64,000 bases of DNA, from assembly GCF_000211855.2 (NCBI RefSeq), contig NC_015638.1, positions 1,612,001-1,676,000 on the forward strand. Direction: 5' to 3'. A program made the position numbers and the translations under genes. Below are positions 37,349 through 46,436 of this stretch, piece after piece. The notes below the pieces were generated by a model. It was not told the origin of the DNA and did no database searches. It saw nothing but the letters and a program-made list of their open reading frames with translations. The number at the start of each line of letters is the position of its first letter. The first letter of the stretch is position 1. The stretch is from Lacinutrix sp. 5H-3-7-4. Lineage in GTDB: Bacteria > Bacteroidota > Bacteroidia > Flavobacteriales > Flavobacteriaceae.

Positions 37349-39559
37349 ATGTCCCTCTGTAATAAGATATTAAGTGCTTTTTTATTATTATTAAGTGTTT
37401 CTGTTCATTCTCAAAATTTTAGTGAACAAGAAATAGAGTCTTTGCAAGTTGTTGTAGATAACTCATTAAATAAAGCGCAAACAAGTATTAATACACATCA
37501 ATACTTTAAAGCGCAACAAGATTTAAATAAAGCATTAGAAAACGCTACAACTATAGACAATAAAAAAAGTCTTGGTTTAATCTACTCTAAAATGGGTAAG
37601 GTTAATTATGCGTTAGAAGCACCTAATGACGCGGTAAAAAACCTTATTAAAGCCAGTGAACTACAGCGTTTTAGTAAAGATTATATAAATCTTGCAGAAA
37701 CCTATAAAACGTTAGGTGATGTATATAGTTTTACAAAAGATTTCGATAAAGCATTAGACTATTATAAGTCTGCAGAAACATACTTTAATCAAGAAAGCTT
37801 ACATAATTATGAAACCGAAGCTATTTTAAAAAAAGGAAATGTTTTATTGGCTTTAGGTAATAAAAATAAAGCAATAAAGGCATTCCAAAAAGCAAACCAA
37901 TTAGCAAACCAATATCAAGTTAAAAATATTGCAAGTGCGGCACTTTTTTCTTTAGCAAAAGCACAGCAAGACGATAATTTAAAAGACGCTATTAAAAAAG
38001 CAACGCAAGCCTTTGTAATAGCAAAAGAGAATGGTTATGCAAACATTTTAAACGATGGTTACTTAACATTAAGTAGTTTATACGAAAAAGATAATAATCT
38101 AGAGTTAGCTAATTTATATTTAAAAGCACACTTAAAATTATCAGACTCATTATTACAAGTAAAACGATCTCAGGCAGCTTTAGATAAGGCGCAGCTTTTA
38201 ACAATAAATAAAACCGAATTTCAAAACCAAAAAGAAGCAGATTTACAAAAAGAATCTGAGTTTAGTACATTCGACCAATTAACAACAATACTTAGTATAG
38301 CGTTAATTACAATTTTATCTTTATTAACATTATCGCTTTATAAAAATAATAATATAAGACTAAAGTCTAATAATATACTTCACAAAAAAAATAGTGAATT
38401 AATAGTCGCTATGGAAAAAGCAGAATTAGCATCTAGAACAAAAGCTAATTTTTTATCTACAGTAACACATGAGTTACGTACGCCATTATATGCTGTTACG
38501 GGTTTAACAAATATGCTTTTAGATGAAGATCCAAAACCAGAACAAGTCCAGCATTTAAAATCATTAAAATTTTCAGGAGACTACTTACTTACATTTATTA
38601 ATGATATTCTTCAAATTAATAAAATTGAAGCTAATAAAGTAGATATTGAAGCAGAGGTTTTTAATCTTAAAAAGAAAATGTCTAATGTAATTTCAGCATT
38701 AAACAATTCAGCTTTAGATAATAATATTAAAATCCACTTAGAGTATGATGAGAGTTTACCACTTAATTATAACTCCGACCAATTAAAAATTTCTCAAATA
38801 TTAATTAACCTAATAGGTAACTCTATAAAATTCACAAAAGATGGAGATATTTGGGTAAGAGCGAAAAAAATTAGTGAAAAAAACGGACTTTACAATGTTT
38901 TGTTTGAAATTGAAGATAACGGTATAGGTATTAGCAAAGAAAAACAAGAACACATGTTCGAGAGCTTCTCTCAAGGCTCAATTCAAATTAACAGAAAATA
39001 CGGTGGAACAGGTTTAGGACTATCTATTGTTAAAGGATTAATAGATATTTTAAAAGGAAAAATTTACTTAAAAAGTGAATTAGGAAAAGGATCTACTTTT
39101 TATTTCGAACTACCAATGCAATATACAGAGCAAGTAGTTAAAGAAAAGGAAGTAAATTACTTTAAAGATGTTGAAGAAGTAAAGCTAGATAATGTTAAAA
39201 TCTTAGTAGTTGAAGATAATAAAATCAACCAAATGATTACTAAAAAGATTTTAAATAAAATGAAGCTTAATTGCGATGTTGTAGACAATGGTGAAGTAGC
39301 AGTAGATAAAGTACAAAATGGTAATTACGATGTAGTTTTAATGGATATTCATATGCCAGGAATTAGCGGTATAGAAGCTACAAAACTTATTAGAGCTTTT
39401 GATAAAGACTTAACCATTTTTGCACTTACAGCTGTAACCATAGAAGATAAAATGCAGGAATTTGACGAAGCTGGATTTACAGATATAATCTCTAAGCCAT
39501 TTAAACAAGAAGATTTCGAGAAAAAATTATACGAAGCCTTAATTGTAAAACAAAACTAA
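37349..39559 (+). CDS. TPR-containing hybrid sensor histidine kinase
   Basis: A 736-residue membrane sensor. Signal peptide 1-21; TPR-type helical repeats at about 45-270 (ALDYYKSAETYF, NKNKAIKAFQKA) in the periplasm; one membrane helix at 312-331; HisKA domain with phospho-acceptor His374 in THELRTPL; HATPase with NLIGNSIKFTKDG, DNGIGIS and GGTGLGLSIVKG; C-terminal receiver domain with VVEDNKINQM and acceptor Asp in VVLMDIHMPG (about 665). No separate response regulator lies next to it; the phosphate target is unknown. It overlaps the lpxK stop by 4 bases, convergent. Confidence 0.92.
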   Translation: MSLCNKILSAFLLLLSVSVHSQNFSEQEIESLQVVVDNSLNKAQTSINTHQYFKAQQDLNKALENATTIDNKKSLGLIYSKMGKVNYALEAPNDAVKNLIKASELQRFSKDYINLAETYKTLGDVYSFTKDFDKALDYYKSAETYFNQESLHNYETEAILKKGNVLLALGNKNKAIKAFQKANQLANQYQVKNIASAALFSLAKAQQDDNLKDAIKKATQAFVIAKENGYANILNDGYLTLSSLYEKDNNLELANLYLKAHLKLSDSLLQVKRSQAALDKAQLLTINKTEFQNQKEADLQKESEFSTFDQLTTILSIALITILSLLTLSLYKNNNIRLKSNNILHKKNSELIVAMEKAELASRTKANFLSTVTHELRTPLYAVTGLTNMLLDEDPKPEQVQHLKSLKFSGDYLLTFINDILQINKIEANKVDIEAEVFNLKKKMSNVISALNNSALDNNIKIHLEYDESLPLNYNSDQLKISQILINLIGNSIKFTKDGDIWVRAKKISEKNGLYNVLFEIEDNGIGISKEKQEHMFESFSQGSIQINRKYGGTGLGLSIVKGLIDILKGKIYLKSELGKGSTFYFELPMQYTEQVVKEKEVNYFKDVEEVKLDNVKILVVEDNKINQMITKKILNKMKLNCDVVDNGEVAVDKVQNGNYDVVLMDIHMPGISGIEATKLIRAFDKDLTIFALTAVTIEDKMQEFDEAGFTDIISKPFKQEDFEKKLYEALIVKQN

Positions 39560-40563
39560 AAACGGTTTATAAAATTTAAAATAGAGGCATTAAAACCCTT
39601 ACTATTATCAATAGAAACTGTAATAGGTAAGTAATATAAGTTGTCACTTAACTCACTATGGTCTTTAAGTCTAACAAAATCTTTTTCGGTAGTAATTATT
39701 AATGTTTCTTTAGCAAAACGCTCTATATCTAAAGCAGAAAAATTATAATGATCTTTAAATTCTAGATGATTAAATTTAAGTTGTTTTTTATTTAAAAAAG
39801 AAACTAAAGGCTTAGCGTTTGCAATACCAGTAACTAATGTAAAACTTTGCACATCTTGTAACGCAATTTTTTTAGAGTTAGAAATAACAAACTCACTATA
39901 ACTAATAGAGCTAAAAAAAACTTTTTGGTAAGGCTTAGGCTTTATTTTACTTATAATAATATCTTTTTCAAGCTTGTTAATAGTTTCTGGGCATTTAGTT
40001 ACAACAATAACTTGTGCTCTTTTCGCGCCGTTTTTAGGTTCTCTTAAATCACCAGTAGGCAAAACAAAATCACTGTAAAAAGGCTTATTATAAGTTGTTA
40101 GTAAAATATTAAATCCGGCTTTTACTTTTCTATGCTGAAATGCATCGTCTAATACTACAACTTCAGGCTTGTTTTTTAATGCTCTAAGTATTTCAATACC
40201 ATGTTGTCTATTCTCATCAACAGAAACTAAAATATCATCTTTAAATTTATGATAAAACTGAAACGGTTCGTCTCCAATTTCTAATGCTGTAGTAGTTGTA
40301 TTTGCTAATCTAAAACCTTTCGTCTTTCGGCCATAACCACGACTTAATGTAGCTATTTTATAGTCTTCTTTTAAAAGCTTTATTAAATATTCAACCATTG
40401 GCGTTTTACCAGTGCCACCAGCACTTAAATTCCCAACACATAATACAGGAAATGTATAAGATTTAGACGATTTGTAGCCCAAATCATAAAACAAATTTCT
40501 AAACCATGTAATTGCAAAATATATGGGTACAATAGGTAATAATAAAAGTCTAATTAATTTCAT
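39556..40563 (-). CDS. lpxK: Tetraacyldisaccharide 4'-kinase
   Basis: Inner-membrane kinase that phosphorylates the lipid A disaccharide precursor. N-terminal hydrophobic anchor (about 2-18), P-loop GNLSAGGTGKTP near 50, LSRGYGRKTKGF, VVLDDAFQHRK and TTEKDFVRL motifs; 335 aa. It lies back to back with the Nif3 gene. Confidence 0.95.
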   Translation of the reverse strand: MKLIRLLLLPIVPIYFAITWFRNLFYDLGYKSSKSYTFPVLCVGNLSAGGTGKTPMVEYLIKLLKEDYKIATLSRGYGRKTKGFRLANTTTTALEIGDEPFQFYHKFKDDILVSVDENRQHGIEILRALKNKPEVVVLDDAFQHRKVKAGFNILLTTYNKPFYSDFVLPTGDLREPKNGAKRAQVIVVTKCPETINKLEKDIIISKIKPKPYQKVFFSSISYSEFVISNSKKIALQDVQSFTLVTGIANAKPLVSFLNKKQLKFNHLEFKDHYNFSALDIERFAKETLIITTEKDFVRLKDHSELSDNLYYLPITVSIDNSKGFNASILNFINRF

Positions 40564-40640
40564 TAACTGTGTTTAAGCATAACGAAAGTAAAAATTTTAT
40601 ATTTGTTAAGTATTATTTCAACAAAACAATTACAAATCAC

Positions 40641-41735
40641 ATGATAATTCAAGACGTTATAAACCATTTAGAAGACTATGCACCATTAGCTTATGCCGAA
40701 GCGTTTGATAATGTAGGATTATTAGTTGGCGATAAACAAAATGAAGTCACAGGAATTTTAGTCACACTAGACACGCTTGAGGCAGTTGTGGACGAAGCAA
40801 TTGAGAAAAATTGCAACCTAATTGTAAGTTTTCATCCTATAATATTTAAAGGTTTAAAAAAACTCACGGGTAAAAATTATGTAGAACGTACTGTGTTAAA
40901 AGCCATAAAAAATGATATTGCAATTTACGCCATACATACAGCTTTAGATAACCATATAAATGGAGTAAACGATATTATTTGCGCCCAGTTAAAATTAAAC
41001 AACCGTAAAATATTAATACCACAAGCACAAACAATAAAAAAGCTAACAACTTATGTACCTAAAAACGAAGCAGAAAACTTACGAAATGCTATTTTTAAAG
41101 TTGGAGCAGGAGCAATAGGTAATTATAACCACTGTAGTTTTAATGTAGAAGGCGTGGGTACTTTTAATGGAAACGAAAATTCAAATCCAACAATTGGAGA
41201 AAAAGGAAACACCCATTTTGAAAACGAAACACAAGTTTCAATAACATTTTCAAAACATCTAGAATCCAAAGTAATTAAAGCTTTGCATAAAAATCATACA
41301 TATGAAGAAGTAGCGTATGAGATAACGACTTTAGAAAACAAAAATCAAAATATAGGAATAGGCAAGATAGGTGAGTTGCAAACTGCTATGGAAGAAACAG
41401 AGTTTTTTACCTATTTAAAACAAAACATGAATGTAAATGTTGTTCGTCATTCTAATTTATTAAATAAATCCATAAAAAAAGTTGCCGTGTTAGGAGGTTC
41501 TGGAAGTTTTGCAATTAGTGCAGCAAAAGCAATGGGAGCAGATGTTTTTATTACTGCAGATTTAAAATATCATGACTTTTTTCAAGCAGAAAACAATATA
41601 ATCTTGGCAGATATTGGGCATTATGAAAGCGAACAATACACAAAAAACGGAATAGTAGCACATCTTACAAAAAAAATTAGTAATTTTGCAATCATTTTAT
41701 CAAATATAAATACCAATCCTGTTCAATATTTTTAA
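40641..41735 (+). CDS. Nif3-like dinuclear metal centre protein
   Basis: A 364-residue member of the Nif3/YbgI family: N-terminal FDNVGLLVGD, SFHPIIFKG and IYAIHTALDN (metal His ligands), an inserted central domain (about 130-240; TTYVPKNEAENLRNAIF), and C-terminal VAVLGGSGSFAIS, ITADLKYHDF and DIGHYESE. The three-part structure is the long Bacillus YqfO-like form. GTP cyclohydrolase I type 2 activity has been suggested for the family but the role is not settled. I start at ATG 40641; the open frame extends 72 bases upstream into the lpxK intergenic region. The zinc-ribbon-family gene follows 2 bases later. Confidence 0.92.
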   Translation: MIIQDVINHLEDYAPLAYAEAFDNVGLLVGDKQNEVTGILVTLDTLEAVVDEAIEKNCNLIVSFHPIIFKGLKKLTGKNYVERTVLKAIKNDIAIYAIHTALDNHINGVNDIICAQLKLNNRKILIPQAQTIKKLTTYVPKNEAENLRNAIFKVGAGAIGNYNHCSFNVEGVGTFNGNENSNPTIGEKGNTHFENETQVSITFSKHLESKVIKALHKNHTYEEVAYEITTLENKNQNIGIGKIGELQTAMEETEFFTYLKQNMNVNVVRHSNLLNKSIKKVAVLGGSGSFAISAAKAMGADVFITADLKYHDFFQAENNIILADIGHYESEQYTKNGIVAHLTKKISNFAIILSNINTNPVQYF

Positions 41736-41737
41736 GT

Positions 41738-42517
41738 ATGGCAAAGAGTAAAGAAGTAACTGTAGAAGAACGATTAAGATCTTTATACGACTTACAATTA
41801 ATCGATTCTAGAATCGACGAAATAAGAAACGTTCGTGGAGAACTGCCTTTAGAAGTTAGTGATCTAGAAGATGAAGTTGCTGGTTTAAACATAAGACTTG
41901 AAAAACTTAGTGATAGTTTAGCACTAATAGATTCTCAAATTAGTGATAAGAAAAATTTAATTGAAGAGGCAAAAACTTTAATTAAAAAATACAGCGAGCA
42001 GCAAAAAAATGTTAGAAATAACAGAGAATTTAACTCTTTAACTAAAGAAGTTGAGTACCAAGAGCTTGAAATTGAATTAGCAGAAAAACACATTAGAGAG
42101 TTTAAAGCTCAAATAGAGCAAAAAAACGAAGTTATTGCTAAAACAAAAGAATTAACTAAAGAAAGAGAAAAGCACTTAAAGCACAAAAAAGGTGAGTTAG
42201 ATGCCATTCTTAGCGAAACAGCAAAAGAAGAAGAAGCTTTACTTAAAAAATCTGAAGATTATAAAAAGAAAATCGAAGAGCGCTTAGTAAAAGCATATAG
42301 CCGTATTCGTGCAAACGTAAAAAATGGTTTAGCAGTTGTGCCTATCGAAAGAGGAGCATCTGGAGGTTCTTACTTTACAATTCCACCACAAGTACAAATG
42401 GAAATAGGTTCGCGTAAAAAAATTATTACAGATGAGCATTCTGGACGTATTCTTGTAGACGAATTATTAGCTGCAGAACAAAAAGAAAAAATGGAAAAAA
42501 TGTTTAAAAAACTATAG
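41738..42517 (+). CDS. CdsZ/DUF164-type coiled-coil protein with degenerate zinc ribbon
   Basis: A 259-residue protein: long coiled coil (about 10-190; LEDEVAGLNIRLEKLSDSLA and further heptads), then a C-terminal region corresponding to the family zinc ribbon. In the family this has two C-x2-C pairs; here they read SGGS and DEHS within GASGGSYFTIPPQ and ITDEHSGRIL, so all four ligands are gone while the rest of the fold motif (IPPQVQMEI, SGRILVDE) is kept. It follows the Nif3 gene by 2 bases, the usual pairing of the two families. Confidence 0.88.
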   Translation: MAKSKEVTVEERLRSLYDLQLIDSRIDEIRNVRGELPLEVSDLEDEVAGLNIRLEKLSDSLALIDSQISDKKNLIEEAKTLIKKYSEQQKNVRNNREFNSLTKEVEYQELEIELAEKHIREFKAQIEQKNEVIAKTKELTKEREKHLKHKKGELDAILSETAKEEEALLKKSEDYKKKIEERLVKAYSRIRANVKNGLAVVPIERGASGGSYFTIPPQVQMEIGSRKKIITDEHSGRILVDELLAAEQKEKMEKMFKKL

Positions 42518-42532
42518 TTCCATTACAAACTT

Positions 42533-42569
42533 AAAAAAGCCTTCAATACGTTGAAGGCTTTTTTTTTGC
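42533..42569 (+). terminator. Terminator after the Nif3/zinc-ribbon operon
   Basis: Perfect 14-base arms AAAAAAGCCTTCAA (42533-42546) and its complement (42551-42564), TACG loop, long T run. Confidence 0.9.
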
Positions 42570-42633
42570 ATAATTTTAAAACAATTTAAATTAAGTTTTA
42601 ATAGCTTTATTCGACTAACAACAAAAATTAAAT

Positions 42634-43302
42634 ATGAAAAAGATACTATTATTACTAACAGTTAGTTTGTTTTTTAGCTGTAAAAATACCGCTCAAAACA
42701 CAAATAAAACAGCAGAAAAACAAGATGTTAAAAGTGCTACACCTGTTCAAGTACCTTTAGAAAATGGAAAAGCAAAAGCCTACTTTGCAAGTGGCTGTTT
42801 TTGGTGTGTAGAAGCAGTATACGAAAGTGTAAAAGGAGTAGAAGAGTCTATTAGCGGTTATGCTGGAGGTCATACTAAAAACCCAACTTATGAATCAAGC
42901 AACACAGGCAGAACAGGTCATGCCGAAGCTGTTGAGGTTATTTATAATCCAGATGTAGTAAGTTTTGCAACTTTAGTAGATGTTTATTTTGCTTCGCAAA
43001 ACCCAACCCAAGTTAACGGTCAAGGTCCAGATAGAGGTTCACAATACCGCTCTATAATATTCTATCAAAATAATGAACAAAAAGAAATTATAGAGCGTAA
43101 AAAAGAAGCATTGGCAAAAAAAATAGGTAAACCAATCGCAGCAGAAGTGTATCCGTTTCAAAAATTTTGGATAGCAGAAGATTATCATCAGGATTACGAA
43201 AAACTACATCCTAATAATCCTTATATAAAAAATGTTTCAGTACCTAGATTAAAGCGCTTTCAATCTAAAATGCCAGAAGTATTAAAGAAAAATGCACATT
43301 AA
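42634..43302 (+). CDS. msrA: Peptide-methionine (S)-S-oxide reductase, lipoprotein
   Basis: Repairs methionine-S-sulfoxide in proteins. A lipoprotein signal (MKKILLLLTVSLFFSC, lipid Cys16) puts it in the periplasm, unusual relative to cytoplasmic MsrA but frequent in this phylum. Catalytic Cys55 is in SGCFWCVEA; YAGGHTKNPTYE, TGHAEAVEV and FWIAEDYHQDY are conserved. 222 aa. It overlaps the convergent methyltransferase by 4 bases. Confidence 0.95.
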   Translation: MKKILLLLTVSLFFSCKNTAQNTNKTAEKQDVKSATPVQVPLENGKAKAYFASGCFWCVEAVYESVKGVEESISGYAGGHTKNPTYESSNTGRTGHAEAVEVIYNPDVVSFATLVDVYFASQNPTQVNGQGPDRGSQYRSIIFYQNNEQKEIIERKKEALAKKIGKPIAAEVYPFQKFWIAEDYHQDYEKLHPNNPYIKNVSVPRLKRFQSKMPEVLKKNAH

Positions 43303-44099
43303 ATTTTAGTCGCTTTAAGTTCAAAAATAAGAGGATATAATTTATCCTTTGTTACATAATTACCCGATTTAGTTTGCTCTAGGTCGGGCAAAACATTATA
43401 AGGGCTTTCGTTATGCTCATTTAAATATTCAATTTTTAAACCAGCTTCAGTTAGAGCATTAATAACTTCGCTTAAACCATGGTTCCAGCCATATTCTTTA
43501 CTAGTAATATTAGCGTTTTCATTAGCATAAGTGCCTTCATATTCTTCATAAATTACTTCGTCTTGCATATAGCCATATTTCATTACTGGTTTGCCATCTA
43601 AATAATCAAACATCCAAACTATTGGGTGAAATTCAGCCATATAAAATGTGCCTCCAGTCTTTAATTTTTCAGCAATCATTTTTCCCCAAGGTTTTAAATC
43701 TGGTAGCCAGCCAATAACACCGTAACTTGTAAATACAATGTCAAAAGAGTTCCTAACGTGTTTAGTTGTATCTAATACATTGCAGCACACAAATTCTGCA
43801 TCTAAATTTAATTCATTATTTAAATCTTTAGCAAGTTTTATACCTGCATCGCTTAAATCTACACCAGTACATTTTGCTCCCAATCTACTCCAGCTTAATG
43901 TGTCTTGGCCAAAATGACATTGTAAATGTAATAGTGATTTTCCTGTAACATCACCCAAAGCATTTAGCTCATAAGGCATTAGTGAATTTTTTCCTTTTTT
44001 AAATGCATCCATGGCATACATCTCACTTTCAGCATGTACTTTTACTTTGTTATTCCATGTTATTTTGTTAGTACTAAAGTATTGAGAATTATCGGTCAT
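43299..44099 (-). CDS. Class I SAM-dependent methyltransferase
   Basis: A 266-residue methyltransferase with motif I LHLQCHFGQDTLSWSRLGAKCTGVD, which is degenerate relative to the usual D/E-x-G-x-G-x-G, motif II region AEFVCCNVL and post-motif FDIVFTSYGVIGWLPDL. The C-terminal ~100 residues resemble the Methyltransf_11-like group acting on small molecules. Substrate unknown. Single gene, divergent from the following lipoprotein gene. Confidence 0.85.
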   Translation of the reverse strand: MTDNSQYFSTNKITWNNKVKVHAESEMYAMDAFKKGKNSLMPYELNALGDVTGKSLLHLQCHFGQDTLSWSRLGAKCTGVDLSDAGIKLAKDLNNELNLDAEFVCCNVLDTTKHVRNSFDIVFTSYGVIGWLPDLKPWGKMIAEKLKTGGTFYMAEFHPIVWMFDYLDGKPVMKYGYMQDEVIYEEYEGTYANENANITSKEYGWNHGLSEVINALTEAGLKIEYLNEHNESPYNVLPDLEQTKSGNYVTKDKLYPLIFELKATKI

Positions 44100-44138
44100 A
44101 TCTTAAGCGGTATTTTACCAAAACTAATTATAATTTCT

Positions 44139-44146
44139 TAGCTTTG
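44139..44146 (+). promoter_or_regulatory. Probable -7 box at the head of the kynurenine cluster
   Basis: TAGCTTTG matches TAnnTTTG exactly, 18 bases before the first gene of the cluster. The upstream box is poor. Confidence 0.4.
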
Positions 44147-44163
44147 AAAGAAAACCAAAAACC

Positions 44164-44814
44164 ATGTATCGATTACTCTTTATTTGCCTGTTTGTTGTGC
44201 TTTCTTGTAAAGAAGAAAAACCCGAAAAACAATACACTCTTGCCGAAAAAATAGCAAATGCTCATGGCTTTAAAAACTGGGATAGCGTAACAGAATTTCA
44301 ATTTACTTTTAATGTAGATACAGATAGTACAAACTTTGGACGCTCTTGGATTTGGAAACCAAAGGCGAATAAAGTAACCATGCTTACAGCAAAAGATACC
44401 ATAGTGTATAATACATTTAAAGTAGAACAAGAAAGTTTAAATGCAGATCGTGCATTTATAAACGATAAATATTGGGCACTACTGCCATTTCAATTAATTT
44501 GGGATACAAGTGCAACATTAAGTGAGCCAATAAAATCTCAAGCACCAATTAGTAAAAAGCAACTTAATAAAGTAACACTAACATATCCAGTAAAAGGTGG
44601 TTATACGCCAGGTGATGCTTATGATATTTTTTATAATGACGATTTTATTATTCAAGAATGGGTGTTTAGAGAGGCTAATGCAAAAGAAGCCTCTATGATA
44701 AATACTTTTGAAAACTATAAAGAATTTAATGGTATTAAAATAGCACAAGATCATAAAAAAGAAACCGGAAGCTGGAACCTTAACTTTACAGATATAAAAA
44801 TAATTACTCAATAA
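44164..44814 (+). CDS. Lipoprotein of DUF6503 type
   Basis: A 216-residue exported lipoprotein: MYRLLFICLFVVLSC signal with lipid Cys15, then a globular beta-rich domain (WDSVTEFQFTFNVDTDS, WIWKPKANKVTML, WALLPFQLIWD, VFREANAKEASMINTFENYKEF). The pattern matches proteins annotated DUF6503 in Flavobacteriaceae, possibly lipid-binding like LolA relatives; I am moderately sure of the name and do not know the function. It lies 14 bases upstream of kynU. Confidence 0.7.
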   Translation: MYRLLFICLFVVLSCKEEKPEKQYTLAEKIANAHGFKNWDSVTEFQFTFNVDTDSTNFGRSWIWKPKANKVTMLTAKDTIVYNTFKVEQESLNADRAFINDKYWALLPFQLIWDTSATLSEPIKSQAPISKKQLNKVTLTYPVKGGYTPGDAYDIFYNDDFIIQEWVFREANAKEASMINTFENYKEFNGIKIAQDHKKETGSWNLNFTDIKIITQ

Positions 44815-44828
44815 AAAAATACAACCAA

Positions 44829-46094
44829 GTGTCAAACTATACATTAGGTCGCGATTTTGCACAACAATTAGACAAAGAAGACCAACTAGCACATTATAGA
44901 AATCAATTTCATATTCCAAAAGATAAAAATGGAGACGATTTAATATACCTCTGCGGAAACTCTTTAGGCTTACAACCAAAAGTAACAAAAGATTATATTA
45001 ATCAAGAATTAGAAGATTGGGCAAACTTAGGAGTAGAAGGGCATACCGAAGGTAAAAACCCATGGCTACCATATCATGAGTTTTTAACAGAAAGTATGGC
45101 AAAAGTTGTAGGAGCTAAACCTATAGAAGTTGTAGTTATGAATACTTTAACTGCAAACCTTCACTTTATGATGGTTAGTTTTTATAAACCTACCAAAAAA
45201 CGATATAAAATTTTAATCGAGGCAGATGCTTTTCCAAGTGATAAATATGCAGTAGAATCACAATTACGTCATCATGGCTTTGACGACAAAGAAGGTTTAG
45301 TATTATGGAAAGCACGAGAAGGTGAAGAATTAGCCAATTATGAAGACTTAGAAGCTATACTAGAAGCGCAAGGCGATGAAATAGCTTTAATCATGATTGG
45401 AGGCGTAAACTACTATACTGGTCAGTTTTTCGATTTTAAACGCATAGCAGCTTTAGGTCATAAAAATGGCTGTATGGTTGGTTTTGATTGTGCACATGGA
45501 GCAGGAAACGTAAATTTAGATTTGCATAATTCTGGAGCAGACTTTGCTGTGTGGTGTACTTATAAGTATATGAATGCAGGACCAGGTAGCTTATCTGGCT
45601 GTTTTGTACACGAACGTCATGCTCATAATAAAGATTTAAATCGTTTTACAGGTTGGTGGAGCCACAATAAGGAAACCCGTTTTAATATGCGTGGAGAGTT
45701 TGACCAATTGCCAGGAGCAGAAGGTTGGCAATTATCTAACCCACCAATTTTATCTATGGCAGCAATAAAAGCTTCAGCAGATATTTTTGCAGAAGTTGGT
45801 ATGGAGAAACTTACTCAAAAATCTAAAAAATTAACAGGCTATTTTGAGTTTTTACTAAACGAATTAAATAATTCAGATATTAAAATAATTACACCAAGTA
45901 ACCCAAACGAGCGTGGCTGTCAATTATCAATACAAGTTAAAAATGCAGATAAAGCATTACACCATAAACTTACAGAAAGTGGTGTAATTAGCGACTGGAG
46001 AGAGCCAGATGTTATACGTTGCGCACCAGTACCACTGTATAATTCTTTTGAAGATGTTTATAATATGGTAGAGCGTTTAAAGGCTTGTTTATAA
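44829..46094 (+). CDS. kynU: Kynureninase
   Basis: PLP enzyme that cleaves kynurenine or 3-hydroxykynurenine to (3-hydroxy)anthranilate plus alanine. LCGNSLGLQPKV, NTLTANLHFMMVSF, GFDCAHGAGN and the PLP-lysine motif WCTYKYMNAGPG are all present, in 421 aa. GTG start at 44829. It opens the enzyme part of the kynurenine cluster and supplies the substrate of the dioxygenase at 51055. Confidence 0.95.
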   Translation: MSNYTLGRDFAQQLDKEDQLAHYRNQFHIPKDKNGDDLIYLCGNSLGLQPKVTKDYINQELEDWANLGVEGHTEGKNPWLPYHEFLTESMAKVVGAKPIEVVVMNTLTANLHFMMVSFYKPTKKRYKILIEADAFPSDKYAVESQLRHHGFDDKEGLVLWKAREGEELANYEDLEAILEAQGDEIALIMIGGVNYYTGQFFDFKRIAALGHKNGCMVGFDCAHGAGNVNLDLHNSGADFAVWCTYKYMNAGPGSLSGCFVHERHAHNKDLNRFTGWWSHNKETRFNMRGEFDQLPGAEGWQLSNPPILSMAAIKASADIFAEVGMEKLTQKSKKLTGYFEFLLNELNNSDIKIITPSNPNERGCQLSIQVKNADKALHHKLTESGVISDWREPDVIRCAPVPLYNSFEDVYNMVERLKACL

Positions 46095-46100
46095 TATATT

Positions 46101-46394
46101 TTGAATTCATTTTATAAAATTATAAAGGGTGAGGAAACCTTATTTAAGATTAAAAAGAAAAGTGAAATAGGTTTTTGGCAATATCAAATTCTAGGTCTAT
46201 TTAGTTATTTTGTAAATAAATCTTCAGATTATTTAATTATTACAGATAGAAGAATTTTAATAGTAATTAAAGATGAAATTGTAAACAATATAGAATATAA
46301 AGATTTTCCCAAAATAAAGTATAATTCGATTAGTGGTATTTTAAGTTTTCAGAATACATTAAATAAAACTAAAAACTTATCATTAAAAAACTAA
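46101..46394 (+). CDS. Small PH-like protein, apparently frameshifted near its end
   Basis: The open frame gives 97 aa from TTG 46101, 6 bases after kynU: KIIKGEETLFKIKKKSEIGFWQ, one hydrophobic stretch, then YLIITDRRILIVIKDEIVNNIEY, which resembles a bacterial PH-like domain. It ends early at 46394. In the frame one base earlier, sequence reading IIKKLRLTYEEIQLLKKKL continues to TAG at 46442-46444, which overlaps the kmo ATG (46437) as neighbouring genes in this operon do. One extra A in the A tract at about 46373 would join both parts. It is therefore either broken or a sequencing/assembly error. Function unknown. Confidence 0.55.
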   Translation: MNSFYKIIKGEETLFKIKKKSEIGFWQYQILGLFSYFVNKSSDYLIITDRRILIVIKDEIVNNIEYKDFPKIKYNSISGILSFQNTLNKTKNLSLKN

Positions 46395-46436
46395 GATTAA
46401 CTTATGAAGAAATTCAATTACTTAAAAAGAAGTTAG

